DNA of 64,000 nucleotides from Allochromatium humboldtianum (lineage in GTDB: Bacteria > Pseudomonadota > Gammaproteobacteria > Chromatiales > Chromatiaceae), in contig NZ_JABZEO010000002.1 in the NCBI RefSeq assembly GCF_013385175.1, positions 124,001 to 188,000 of the forward strand. Reading direction: 5' to 3'. Both the position numbers and the translations under genes were made by a program. This document shows, in pieces, positions 49,910-57,770 of this stretch. The notes beneath the pieces are model-generated. The model did not search any database. It was not told where the DNA came from and saw nothing but the letters and a program-made list of their open reading frames with translations. Each line of letters begins with the position of its first letter. Positions within the stretch are counted from its first letter, which is position 1.

Positions 49910-52087
49910 TCAAGCCACCGCCGCCAACGACTCGCCCTTGAGCTGCCACTCCACCACCAGCCGCTTGATGAACTGCTCCGGCGTGAACGCCTCACCGAGC
50001 AACCGCTGCTGGCGGCAGACCGTGGCAAAATCCCCCGGCGTCAGCCCCGCCAGCTGTTCGAGGTGACGCACCCACTCTGGCGCCATCGGCGCCGTGGCCT
50101 CCCCGAACACCTCACGCGCGAAGAGCGCCACCCGCTGCGCCGCCGTCAACGCCTGGAACGACAGCTTGAAGTCGAACCGGCGCAGCGCCGCCCCATCGAT
50201 CCCGCTCATCAGGTTGGTCGCGGCGATGAAGATCCCCGAAAACCGCTCCATCTGTTGCAGCAGCTCATTGACCTGGGTCCGCTCCCAACTGTGCTGGGCC
50301 TGACGACGATCGCTGAGGAAGCTGTCGACCTCATCGAGCAACAGCACGCTGCGACTGGGATCGAACTCGCGGAACAACCGCGCCAGGTTGTGCTCGGTCT
50401 CCCCAACATAGGGCGAGAGCAGATCGGACGCCTGACGCGCCACCAGCTCGCGATCGAGCGCCTCGGCCAGCACCTCGGCGAACGCCGTCTTGCCGGTTCC
50501 GGGCGGACCATAGAAACAGAGCGTGCCGCGCCCTTCACGGTGCAACGCCCGCGCGATCGCGCTCGGCGAGAGTCCGCCGCCGAGATTCAGATAGGCCACA
50601 TCGAACTCGGTCGCCGGTTCACGCCGACGCGGCGCGGGCGACCCATGCAACAGCGTGCGCAGCGCCGCCATCCCCTCGCGGACCGTCGTCTCGGGTTCCG
50701 CCCCCGGACGCAACTCCAGCAGACGCCGGGCCGCGCCGAGCTGGGCGGGGGCGAGCAAGGGATCGGCGGCCAGCTCATCGAGCAGGGTCGGCGACAGCCC
50801 GGTCTCGCCCAGATGGCGCTCGGCCATCTGCCGGCGCACCGAGCGCGGCGGCGTGACACAGGGCACCGGCACCAGGAAGCGTCGCAGAAACGCCGGATCC
50901 ATGCCGTCGGTGCGATTGGCGATCCAGAGCGCCGGCACCGGGTTCTCCTCCAGAATCCGGTTCATCCAACCCTTCTGCCGTCCGGTGACGGCCCCGCCGC
51001 GCAGTAGCGCCGCGAGCGAATTGTCGCTGTCGAAGACATCCTCGACCTCGTCGAAGATCAGCACCACATCCGGGCGGCGTGCCAACAGCCGCTGTGCGAG
51101 CAGATAGGCCGCCAGCCGTCCCTCGCGCACCAGTCCATCTTGATCCTCGTCGGCACTGCGCACCTGATAGGCCGTCAGCCCGGCCGCCGCCGCCACGGCG
51201 CGCGCCAGTTCGGTCTTGCCGGTACCGGGTTCGCCGTAGAGCAGGGCATTGACCCCGCCCGCGCCCGTGCGCGCCGCCTCGCCCAGGGTCTCGGTGAGCC
51301 GCTCGGCCTCACGCGCCAGATGCGGAAAGGACTCCAGCGGCCAGACCGCCGCCGGCGCCGGCTCGATCAGTTGGGCCAGCAGTTGCGAACCGTCGGCGGG
51401 TGCACTGTCGAGCAGCTCGCGCAACAGCTCGCTCGGGCGCAGGAAATCCTCCAGATCGGATTGATCGGCGTCATAGCGCGCCAGACCCAAAGCGCGCAGC
51501 GGCGCCGTGCGCTGGAGAGCGGCGCGCAGGGTCGGCGCCGGCAGTCCCAGCAGGGCCGCCAGTCGCGGCAGATTGACGCGGCCTGGAGCGGTCCCGCAGG
51601 CACGCAATAGTTGCCGCAACGGCTCGGAGAGGGTATAGAGATCGAAAAATTCCAGCACCCGTTGCGTCGTCGCATCCAGGGCCAACTGCTCGACCAACAG
51701 GGCGACGGTGGGCGACAGCGTCACGTCCGCCTCGGCCTTCGTCAGTCGCCTGATGAGCGTGTGCGGGACCGACTCGAAGCCCTGCCGCAGCCGCTCGCGC
51801 AGACGGCGATCGCTCAGCGGCAGGTCGTCGTCGTCCCAGTCGATGTGCGGCTCGGCATCGAGATCGTCGATCTCGTCCGGGCGCGTCACGCAGGCCGCGA
51901 TCGCGCGCGGCTTGATGCTCGACCGCAGCAGTGGCCAGAGGGCACCGAGGACGTCGCGCTCCTGGAGCCGGGTCTTCTTGAAATCGGGTGCATCCTCAAT
52001 CAGTTGCAGGGCATAGAGCGCCAACCGCCGCTCGACGGCGGGAATGGCCTCGACATCGGTACGCCAGAATGTGTGTGCAGCAGGCAT
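49910..52087 (-). CDS. Tandem AAA+ ATPase
   Basis: 725 residues from ATG 52087, 2 bp after the previous stop. Two AAA+ modules: the first with YGEPGTGKTE near 283 and VLIFDEVEDVFDSD near 340; the second with YGPPGTGKTA near 525, VLLLDEVDSFLSD near 578 and sensor FIAATNLMSG near 615. The N-terminal 270 residues are helical (substrate or partner domain). The second module resembles FIGNL/Vps4-like ATPases. It may remodel the FtsZ-like protein encoded downstream. Strand and spacing place it in the same operon as the helicase genes, although its GC content seems higher. Confidence 0.88.
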   Translation of the reverse strand: MPAAHTFWRTDVEAIPAVERRLALYALQLIEDAPDFKKTRLQERDVLGALWPLLRSSIKPRAIAACVTRPDEIDDLDAEPHIDWDDDDLPLSDRRLRERLRQGFESVPHTLIRRLTKAEADVTLSPTVALLVEQLALDATTQRVLEFFDLYTLSEPLRQLLRACGTAPGRVNLPRLAALLGLPAPTLRAALQRTAPLRALGLARYDADQSDLEDFLRPSELLRELLDSAPADGSQLLAQLIEPAPAAVWPLESFPHLAREAERLTETLGEAARTGAGGVNALLYGEPGTGKTELARAVAAAAGLTAYQVRSADEDQDGLVREGRLAAYLLAQRLLARRPDVVLIFDEVEDVFDSDNSLAALLRGGAVTGRQKGWMNRILEENPVPALWIANRTDGMDPAFLRRFLVPVPCVTPPRSVRRQMAERHLGETGLSPTLLDELAADPLLAPAQLGAARRLLELRPGAEPETTVREGMAALRTLLHGSPAPRRREPATEFDVAYLNLGGGLSPSAIARALHREGRGTLCFYGPPGTGKTAFAEVLAEALDRELVARQASDLLSPYVGETEHNLARLFREFDPSRSVLLLDEVDSFLSDRRQAQHSWERTQVNELLQQMERFSGIFIAATNLMSGIDGAALRRFDFKLSFQALTAAQRVALFAREVFGEATAPMAPEWVRHLEQLAGLTPGDFATVCRQQRLLGEAFTPEQFIKRLVVEWQLKGESLAAVA

Positions 52088-52089
52088 GA

Positions 52090-52521
52090 TCAACGCTCCT
52101 CGGTCCAGGGTTGGAAACGACGGCTGTCGTAGTGAAAGACCATCAGCTCGCCGCGTCCGGGATCGGAATCCCAGATGTGGCCGAGCACCAGGTCGAGCGG
52201 TTCGCGAAAGTAGGTGCTGCCCGAGTCGTCCTCGCCATCGCGCAGCGGCGTCTCCAGCACCTCGACCACCACGGCCGGCTGGCCATAGCGGGGATGACGC
52301 TTGTTCTTCAAGCCCGCTTTCCAGGTCACCAGATCGCCGGGGGCGAAGCGATGCGTCTGGACGAGCGACTGATAGCGCTCGCGCAGGGCGCCGCCGAGAT
52401 CGCCGCGCAGATCGTCGAGCGGCTCGTCGACGAGCAGATTGGTGGGGTGCTCTTCGTTCAGGCCGATGCGCTCGAGCAGTTCGCGCGAAGACAGCGGCGG
52501 GTGTTTCTTGGGGCGTGACAT
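52090..52521 (-). CDS. Small conserved protein, first gene of the operon
   Basis: 143 residues from ATG 52521. The C-terminal part has a possible SH3/KOW-like pattern (FAPGDLVTWKAGLKNKRHPR, YGQPAVVVEVLETP) ending in an acidic/aromatic segment. The N-terminus is basic, then Leu-rich and helical (SSRELLERIGL). No family name known. It starts the leftward operon and is divergent from the WYL gene across a 97-bp gap that holds two inverted repeats. Confidence 0.65.
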   Translation of the reverse strand: MSRPKKHPPLSSRELLERIGLNEEHPTNLLVDEPLDDLRGDLGGALRERYQSLVQTHRFAPGDLVTWKAGLKNKRHPRYGQPAVVVEVLETPLRDGEDDSGSTYFREPLDLVLGHIWDSDPGRGELMVFHYDSRRFQPWTEER

Positions 52522-52618
52522 GGCGGAGGCCTCCCGGTTGCGATCGATGATCGCGCGGCTGGATACCGCGCTTGGAAGGCATTGAACCCGATCGACGCGA
52601 AAGCGTTTTTCGCCTAAG
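52522..52618. promoter_or_regulatory. Divergent promoter/operator region with two inverted repeats
   Basis: GCGATC-GAT-GATCGC (52540-52554) is a perfect 6-3-6 palindrome. GCGAAA-GCGTT-TTTCGC (52597-52613) is a second, near the WYL gene start. Either could be the binding site of the WYL protein, autoregulating its own gene and the operon. Confidence 0.5.
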
Positions 52619-53683
52619 ATGCCGTTCATGATCGTTCAAACGAAACACCAGCCACCGCCACTGGCCGCGCATCAAGCGCGGATCGAGCGACTCGAACGCC
52701 TGTTCGAGCTGTTGCCGCCGCCTGGAACGCACCCGGATCAGTGCCCCGATGGGACTCGGTTGCTCAAACGGCTCGCCAATGCCTATGCGGAGGCGAAGAA
52801 CGACACCAGTCGTCGCCGTATCTTGCAGTACGATCTCAGGACGCTGATCGAGGATGAGCGCATCGAGGAAGCCAATCCGGGCGGGCGACCGTTGCGCTAT
52901 CGACGCCGCAAGGAACAATGGCGGGATCAAGACGCGCACGTCTGGAACACCGCGCTCCAGCAGATTCGCGATCTGATCGCGGATACCGTGCCACGGCGTG
53001 ACCTCAATCGGTTGTGGGAGCGACTGCTCAACGACCCGGACGCGGTCAAGCTCGATGCGCGTCGTCTGCGCGTCATTCCGGATACGCTGCGCTTACAGCC
53101 GGTGGCGCTCAAGGAAGCCGTGCTCATCGAAGTCATCACCGCCCTGGCCAAGGGCTATGCCCTCGATGTGGATTACAAAAAGGCTGAAGGTGACGAGCAG
53201 TCGGCCCTGCTCCATCCCCAGGCCCTGATTCAGCGCGGCCCGATTCCCTATCTCTTCGCGCTCAAGAACGACGAGGATGAGCCGGTACGGCTGTATGCCC
53301 TGCAACGGATGACGCGCGCCGAAGCCCAACCTGCGATCGCGGCGCGTCAGGCACCGGCGTTCGATCTGGAGCACGCCATTGAGGACGGATACGCCGATTT
53401 CGGGCAAGGCGACTGGATCGAACTGGAATTGCGGGTGCGTGGCTATCTGGCTCGCGTGCTTCCTGACTGTCCACTGTCACCGGACCAGCAATGCACGGCG
53501 GAACCCGAGGGCGCGGATTTCAAAATCCGTGTCCGGGCCAGCGTGCCCTCGACCGGCCAACTGCTGCGCTGGCTGTTGGGGGCGGGGGACAATGTCGAGG
53601 TGGTCGCACCATCCGAGCTACGCCGGATCCTGGCCTCACAGGCGGCGAAGATGGCCAAACTCTACGGCCTGGAACCGCTTTAA
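52619..53683 (+). CDS. WYL-domain transcriptional regulator
   Basis: 354 residues (ATG 52619 or 52628). The N-terminal 70 residues include a possible winged-helix segment (LLKRLANAYAEAKNDTSRRR, TLIEDERIEE). A WYL-like domain spans about 170-290 with ALDVDYKKAEGDEQ, LLHPQALIQRGPIPYLFAL and a later Arg-containing strand; the WYL triad is partly conserved (YLFAL in place of WYLIG). A C-terminal WCX-like extension follows (IRVRASVPSTGQLLRWLLGAG). Such proteins repress defence operons (for example BrxR and CapW). It is encoded opposite to the six-gene operon. Confidence 0.8.
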   Translation: MPFMIVQTKHQPPPLAAHQARIERLERLFELLPPPGTHPDQCPDGTRLLKRLANAYAEAKNDTSRRRILQYDLRTLIEDERIEEANPGGRPLRYRRRKEQWRDQDAHVWNTALQQIRDLIADTVPRRDLNRLWERLLNDPDAVKLDARRLRVIPDTLRLQPVALKEAVLIEVITALAKGYALDVDYKKAEGDEQSALLHPQALIQRGPIPYLFALKNDEDEPVRLYALQRMTRAEAQPAIAARQAPAFDLEHAIEDGYADFGQGDWIELELRVRGYLARVLPDCPLSPDQQCTAEPEGADFKIRVRASVPSTGQLLRWLLGAGDNVEVVAPSELRRILASQAAKMAKLYGLEPL

Positions 53684-53829
53684 CCCCGCTACCGGCAGAG
53701 GCTATCACCGGGATATCAACGTCCACGCCACTGTGGCCGAGAGAGGCTGTGGGCGCTCTCTCAGGTGACACGGGCCGCTGTGCCGCCAGGAGGCTTCAAA
53801 GGGGATGTTTTCCGGACCCCAGGCGACTG
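53684..53829. other. Gap between the two WYL genes
   Basis: 146 bp between the converging WYL and WYL-GGDEF genes. No clear terminator; an imperfect stem with CTGTGGGCGC... is possible. No gene seen. Confidence 0.4.
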
Positions 53830-55140
53830 TCACCCGGCTAACGCGCCATCATCGGTGCAGACGCGATTGCGCCCTTCATGCTTGGCCCGATACAGGGCCT
53901 TGTCGACGCGATCGAGCAGCTGTTTAGCCAAGTCATCGAGCTCCCCAGCCGTCTGTCCCGTCTCGCTCGCCACGCCCAGACTGGCGGTCAGGTACAGTGC
54001 CTCTCCTTCCCGTTTCAGGCGCACCTCGCTCGGCCGGTCGGGTCCGAGCCGGGCGTGGTGTTCCATGGCCTCCGGCGTCAGCGTCAGGGGGGTGCGCTCC
54101 AGTGTGCCGCGCAGGCGCTCGGCGATCACGACCGCGTCCGAGCCGGTGGTGTTGGGGAGCAGAATCAGGAACTCCTCGCCGCCATAGCGTACCGCCAGAT
54201 CCATGGTGCGACAGGTCTGGCTCAGGCACTGGGCGACATGCTTCAGCGCCCGATCACCGAAGTCGTGCCCGAAGCCGTCGTTGACCTGTTTGAAGTGATC
54301 GAGGTCCAGCAGCACCAGCGACAGCGGCTGATGGGTGCGCCGGGTCTCGGCCAGACGCCGCTGCAGGACGCGCTCGCATTCGTGCCGGTTGACCAGCCCG
54401 GTCAGCCGGTCAAACAGCAGCCCCTGTAATTCGCGTTTGAGCGACTCCGGTTGCAGGATCCGCACCTGGGCGTTGAACCCAAGCAGCCACCAGCGCAGCC
54501 CGAGCGTATCCGGCACCTCGGCCCGCAGACGAAACCAGCCGTCGGCGGGCGGATCGATCTTCTGAGTACCGCGCGGCGGGCGCTCACGAATGGCGTCATA
54601 GAGCGCGGACTGGAACTCGACGTCCAGCGCGATCACGGCGCCGTGCGCGGCGGTCGCCGGAACCGGTGAGCGGTCGAGAAACGCCGCCCGCTGTTCCGGG
54701 GTGAGCGGCGGGCGTGCGGGTGCATCGAGGGGCGTCACCGCCTGCACCCGATGTACGGCCAGCCAGCGCGGGTTGGCATAGTCCCAGAAGGTGCAGGCCA
54801 GATACTGCACGCCATTGCGTTGGGTCCAGCCGAAGGGATGCAGCCGCGCCTGCTGGGTCGCACCTTGCTTGCGGTAATCGACCTCGACCTGACGGCCTTC
54901 GAACAGGGTCTGGCGCAGCGCATCGGCCAGAGCGGGATCGGCGGGCGGCTCTTCGAGGATCTCGTCCCAGTGTTGCTGGAGCCGGGTGTTCTCCTGCCAG
55001 GCCGAGGCGACGGGGTGGTTGGCCAGGACGTCCTCGGCAATGGAGAAGTCCGCGGCCAGTTCCTGCTTGACGGAGGGTGGCAGCACATCGCTCAGCCAGC
55101 GTTTGGCCAAGCTCAACACGAGCGCGTGGGCGGGCGTCAT
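53830..55140 (-). CDS. WYL-GGDEF fusion protein
   Basis: 436 residues. Residues about 75-150 show the WYL domain (VEVDYRKQGATQQARLHPFG, QRNGVQYLACTFWDYANPRW), then a WCX-like extension (about 165-260, FRLRAEVPDTLGLRWWLLGF, NAQVRILQP). From 270 a complete diguanylate cyclase follows: DRLTGLVNRHECERV, LLDLDHFKQVNDGFGHDFGD, the active site RYGGEEFLILLP and the allosteric I-site RTMD five residues before GGEEF. So a WYL sensor is joined to c-di-GMP synthesis in place of an HTH domain. The first 70 residues are helical without evident DNA-binding motif. No known precedent comes to mind. Confidence 0.88.
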   Translation of the reverse strand: MTPAHALVLSLAKRWLSDVLPPSVKQELAADFSIAEDVLANHPVASAWQENTRLQQHWDEILEEPPADPALADALRQTLFEGRQVEVDYRKQGATQQARLHPFGWTQRNGVQYLACTFWDYANPRWLAVHRVQAVTPLDAPARPPLTPEQRAAFLDRSPVPATAAHGAVIALDVEFQSALYDAIRERPPRGTQKIDPPADGWFRLRAEVPDTLGLRWWLLGFNAQVRILQPESLKRELQGLLFDRLTGLVNRHECERVLQRRLAETRRTHQPLSLVLLDLDHFKQVNDGFGHDFGDRALKHVAQCLSQTCRTMDLAVRYGGEEFLILLPNTTGSDAVVIAERLRGTLERTPLTLTPEAMEHHARLGPDRPSEVRLKREGEALYLTASLGVASETGQTAGELDDLAKQLLDRVDKALYRAKHEGRNRVCTDDGALAG

Positions 55141-55362
55141 CGGCGGTTCCTGTCCTGGATTCGGGGAAGGGTGCGCTTTTCGCGCGTGTGAACTGGAGCG
55201 GATAAGCTTCCGGATGGCTCGACGGCCGGATCAGGCTTTCCGGCGGCATCCCGAGATCGCGATGCCGTTGCCGGATCATCGATCGAACTCAGCCGGCATC
55301 AGGCACTCGATCTCGCGCAGGGCGGCTTGATCGTCGGATTCGGTCTTGATGGGTTGGATGTC
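55141..55362. other. Gap upstream of WYL-GGDEF gene
   Basis: Contains the WYL-GGDEF promoter side and the remnants of higA described separately; no further gene seen. Confidence 0.4.
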
Positions 55363-55365
55363 CAT
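55195..55365 (-). pseudogene. Remnant of a HigA-type antitoxin gene
   Basis: The N-terminal part MDIQPIKTESDDQAALREIE (start at 55365) matches HigA antitoxins (MDIKPIKTEADYEAALAEI). A stop follows at 55276. From 55279 the other end of the family continues in a different frame: MIRQRHRDLGMPPESLIRP. The central helix-turn-helix is missing. No HigB toxin is visible next to it. Confidence 0.7.
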
Positions 55366-55453
55366 GATGATCTCGGATCTCGGGCGACATCGAAGCGCGT
55401 AGCCGCTTCGTATAACTTGGAAGTCTGCAATCTGCACCGAGTGGCGGCAAGTC

Positions 55454-55549
55454 TCATTCGCCGGCGAGCACCGGCTTGATGTCCAGAATCGGGGGCTCGC
55501 TCCAGGCGTCGAATCTGTCGACATAGACGCCGGTGGCGTCGACCGGGTT
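55454..55549 (-). pseudogene. C-terminal remnant of a TrmO-like methyltransferase gene
   Basis: The minus strand reads NPVDATGVYVDRFDAWSEPP then ILDIKPVLAGE and stops. The ending with PILDIKP is characteristic of TrmO/YaeB-type tRNA methyltransferases. Upstream the frame is closed by a TAA, so only the tail survives. Confidence 0.6.
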
Positions 55550-55590
55550 TTAGACAATGCTCCATATGGAGCCTCGCCCCAACCGCCGGT

Positions 55591-56190
55591 TCAGTTCCGC
55601 TCCCACACCAGTGTGAAGTTGTTCACCGGCATGGCGTGCTCGGCGACGAGTTGCAAGCCATGCGCCGCCGCGAATGGCTCGAGCTGGCGCTGGTCGCGTA
55701 CCCCCATCGCCGGATCCTGGTCGCGCAGCCAGGCATCGAAACGGGCATTGCTCGGACTGGTGTGCCGGCCATCACGACTGAAGGGGCCGTAGAGTGCGAA
55801 GAGGCCGCCCGGTTCCAGGTGGGCGCCGACACCGGCGAACATCGCCTCGACGGCCTCCAGGCTCATGATGTGGGCGGTATTGGCGCTGAAGATGGCCTCG
55901 AAGCACTCGGCCGGCCAGGGCTTCAGCACATCGAGTTCGAGTGGCGGCGGGAGGTTGCTCAGGCCCGCCTCCGCAATCCACAGGCGGATCCCTGGAAGCT
56001 GCTCGGCCCGATCGCTGCATTGCCAGGTCAGATGGGGGAGGGCGGCCGCACAGTAGACCGCATGCTGTCCGGTACCGCTGCCGATTTCGAGCAGTCGACG
56101 GCGCGACCGTAACAGGGGTGCGAGCACGGCCAGAATGGGGTCACGGTTCTGGTCGCAGGACTCGGCATAGGGCTTGTCGACGGCAGGCAT
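55591..56190 (-). CDS. DUF938 SAM-dependent methyltransferase-like protein
   Basis: 199 residues from ATG 56190 (the frame extends to 56277 without a ribosome site). The start AVDKPYAESCDQNRDPILAV is typical of DUF938. The SAM-binding motif LLEIGSGTGQHAVYCA is near 35-50, a second block IFSANTAHIMS near 105, and GGLFALYGPFSRDGRHTSPSN near 130. DUF938 proteins have the methyltransferase fold; the substrate is unknown. Single gene, leftward. Confidence 0.9.
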   Translation of the reverse strand: MPAVDKPYAESCDQNRDPILAVLAPLLRSRRRLLEIGSGTGQHAVYCAAALPHLTWQCSDRAEQLPGIRLWIAEAGLSNLPPPLELDVLKPWPAECFEAIFSANTAHIMSLEAVEAMFAGVGAHLEPGGLFALYGPFSRDGRHTSPSNARFDAWLRDQDPAMGVRDQRQLEPFAAAHGLQLVAEHAMPVNNFTLVWERN

Positions 56191-56347
56191 GTGGCGGTCT
56201 CTCCATGTGTCTGGGCGTGCAATGATATCCTGCTGGTGCGTGAGGCCCGAGGGGCGTGCTCCGTTTCGCCGGATCATCCTTCAGGCCACGCGCGACCCGG
56301 AGTGCTCCATCCCGGTCCGTCCTCCCGACTTCTAACGCCAGACGCCC

Positions 56348-56563
56348 ATGAAAATTCCCAAACGTCTCGAACCGCTAGTCCATGAAGGACTGATCGATGA
56401 AGTCCTCGGCGCGCTCAAAAGCGGCAAGGAGGCAGCCGTCTATGTGGTGCGCGCCGACGGGGACGTCCGCTGCGCCAAGGTCTATAAAGCGGTCGACCAG
56501 CGCGGTTTCCACAAGCCGTCGCTTGACGGCGATCCGCTCGACGCTGAACCGGTTCCACAGTGA
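56348..56563 (+). pseudogene. Truncated RIO-type kinase gene
   Basis: The frame starts KIPKRLEPLVHEGLIDEVL, GKEAAVYVVRADGDVRCAKV, the N-terminus and nucleotide-binding Lys region of RIO1-like serine kinases. After about 52 residues (AVDQRGFHKPS) homology ends and the frame closes at 56563. A full RIO kinase of this type is near 280 residues, so the catalytic Asp region is missing. The HIT gene follows 30 bp later. Confidence 0.8.
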
Positions 56564-56593
56564 GCCGGCCCATCCTGTCGATTCGAGGTCATC

Positions 56594-56992
56594 ATGCCGT
56601 CCTTCGCCCTCCATCCCCAGCTCCTGGCCGACGGTCATGTCCTCGGGCGCTTGCCCGCAACCCACCTGCTGCTGCATCGCAACGGCGCCGTACCCTGGTT
56701 CATCCTGGTCCCTGAAACCGATCTGGCCAATCTCCTGGATCTGCCGACCGCGCACCGGGACGCCGTTCTGGCCGATTGCACGCGCGTTTCGGATGCCCTG
56801 CGCACCCTGGGCTATCCCAGGATCAACGTCGCCTGGATCGGGAATCTGGTCCCACAGCTCCACATCCATATCATTGGGCGTCGCCCCGGCGATGCCTGTT
56901 GGCCACGACCGGTGTGGGGACACTTGGAGGAGCGGCGCGACTGGGACGAGTCGGAGATCGCGGCGCTTCGCGTGGCGGTTCTGGGCGAGTAA
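56594..56992 (+). CDS. HIT-family protein
   Basis: 132 residues. The histidine-triad region QLHIHIIGRRPGDACW (near 88-103) keeps two His residues before the GR; the third position is Ile, as in the subgroup with QLHxHxIGR. The N-terminal region has LLLHRNGAVPWFILVPETDL. HIT proteins hydrolyse nucleotide phosphoramidates or related phosphoanhydrides; activity in this subgroup is less certain. It may be co-transcribed with the RIO remnant upstream. Confidence 0.85.
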   Translation: MPSFALHPQLLADGHVLGRLPATHLLLHRNGAVPWFILVPETDLANLLDLPTAHRDAVLADCTRVSDALRTLGYPRINVAWIGNLVPQLHIHIIGRRPGDACWPRPVWGHLEERRDWDESEIAALRVAVLGE

Positions 56993-57155
56993 GCGCACCG
57001 AACGCGGCGTCGAGGCACGACAATAGTGTGACGTCCTGGGCCTGCATGGCCAACACCATCGCGGTCATGATTGGGGACGCGAGCCGACCAGGACTGGAAG
57101 CGGGCAACGAGTCCCCAGATTGGATCCAGGTTCAAACGACACCGAGGACACACCG

Positions 57156-57767
57156 ATGCACATCGCACTGTTTGGCGCCACCGGCGGCACCGGCCGGCAG
57201 GTCGTGGCACAGGCCCTGGAGCAGGGCCACCGGATCACGGCCCTGGTCCGCGATCCGTCCAAGCTCACCCCGCACCCCGATCTGACGCTCGTCACCGGCG
57301 ATGTGCTCGATCCGGCAGCGGTCGCGCGCTGTCTCGCCGGGACGGACGCCGTCGTCTGCGTGCTCGGCTCGCATGGGTCCAAGACCCCGATCGAGGCACG
57401 CGGCACCGAACGCATCCTCAGCGCCATGCCGGATCAGGGCGTGCGTCGGCTGGTGGTCGTGACCTCGCTCGGGGTCGGCGAGAGTCGCGCCCAGCTGGCC
57501 TGGCCCTGGCGGCTGATCATGGACCTGACGCTCAAGGCGATCCTGGAGGCCAAGGCCGAGCAAGAACGGCTGGTGAAGGCGAGCGGTCTGGACTGGATCA
57601 TCGTGCGCCCCGGCGGCCTGACCGATGGTCCGCACACCGGTGCCTATCAGTTCGGGACCGATCCGACGCTCAAGGCCGGGCGGGTCAGTCGCGCCGATGT
57701 CGCTGACTTCGTATTGCGGCAGCTCAGTGAGGACCGCTTTCTGCATCAGGCTCCGGCGGTGACCTGA
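57156..57767 (+). CDS. NAD(P)-binding atypical SDR (NmrA/YwnB-like)
   Basis: 203 residues from ATG 57156 (GAGGAC upstream). N-terminal Rossmann motif IALFGATGGTGRQVVAQALE (Gly-x-x-Gly-x-x-Gly at 8-14), then VTGDVLDPAAV and VVVTSLGVGES. The YxxxK pair is replaced by a LKAILEAKAEQERLV helix, as in NAD(P)H-binding proteins of the NmrA/BLVRB-type. Likely a reductase or redox sensor. The BASS transporter gene starts 3 bp after its stop; the two form an operon. Confidence 0.88.
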   Translation: MHIALFGATGGTGRQVVAQALEQGHRITALVRDPSKLTPHPDLTLVTGDVLDPAAVARCLAGTDAVVCVLGSHGSKTPIEARGTERILSAMPDQGVRRLVVVTSLGVGESRAQLAWPWRLIMDLTLKAILEAKAEQERLVKASGLDWIIVRPGGLTDGPHTGAYQFGTDPTLKAGRVSRADVADFVLRQLSEDRFLHQAPAVT

Positions 57768-57770
57768 GCC

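Noticed and set aside
49658-51007. Rightward frame of 449 codons
   Set aside because: Arg/Gln-rich shadow of the tandem AAA+ gene, whose Walker motifs are clear.
42928-52521. DISARM or Mokosh defence system
   Set aside because: PLD plus helicase is shared, but no DUF1998 (DrmB) protein, methyltransferase or SF1 helicase of the Mokosh type is seen, and the FtsZ-like and tandem AAA+ genes have no place in them.
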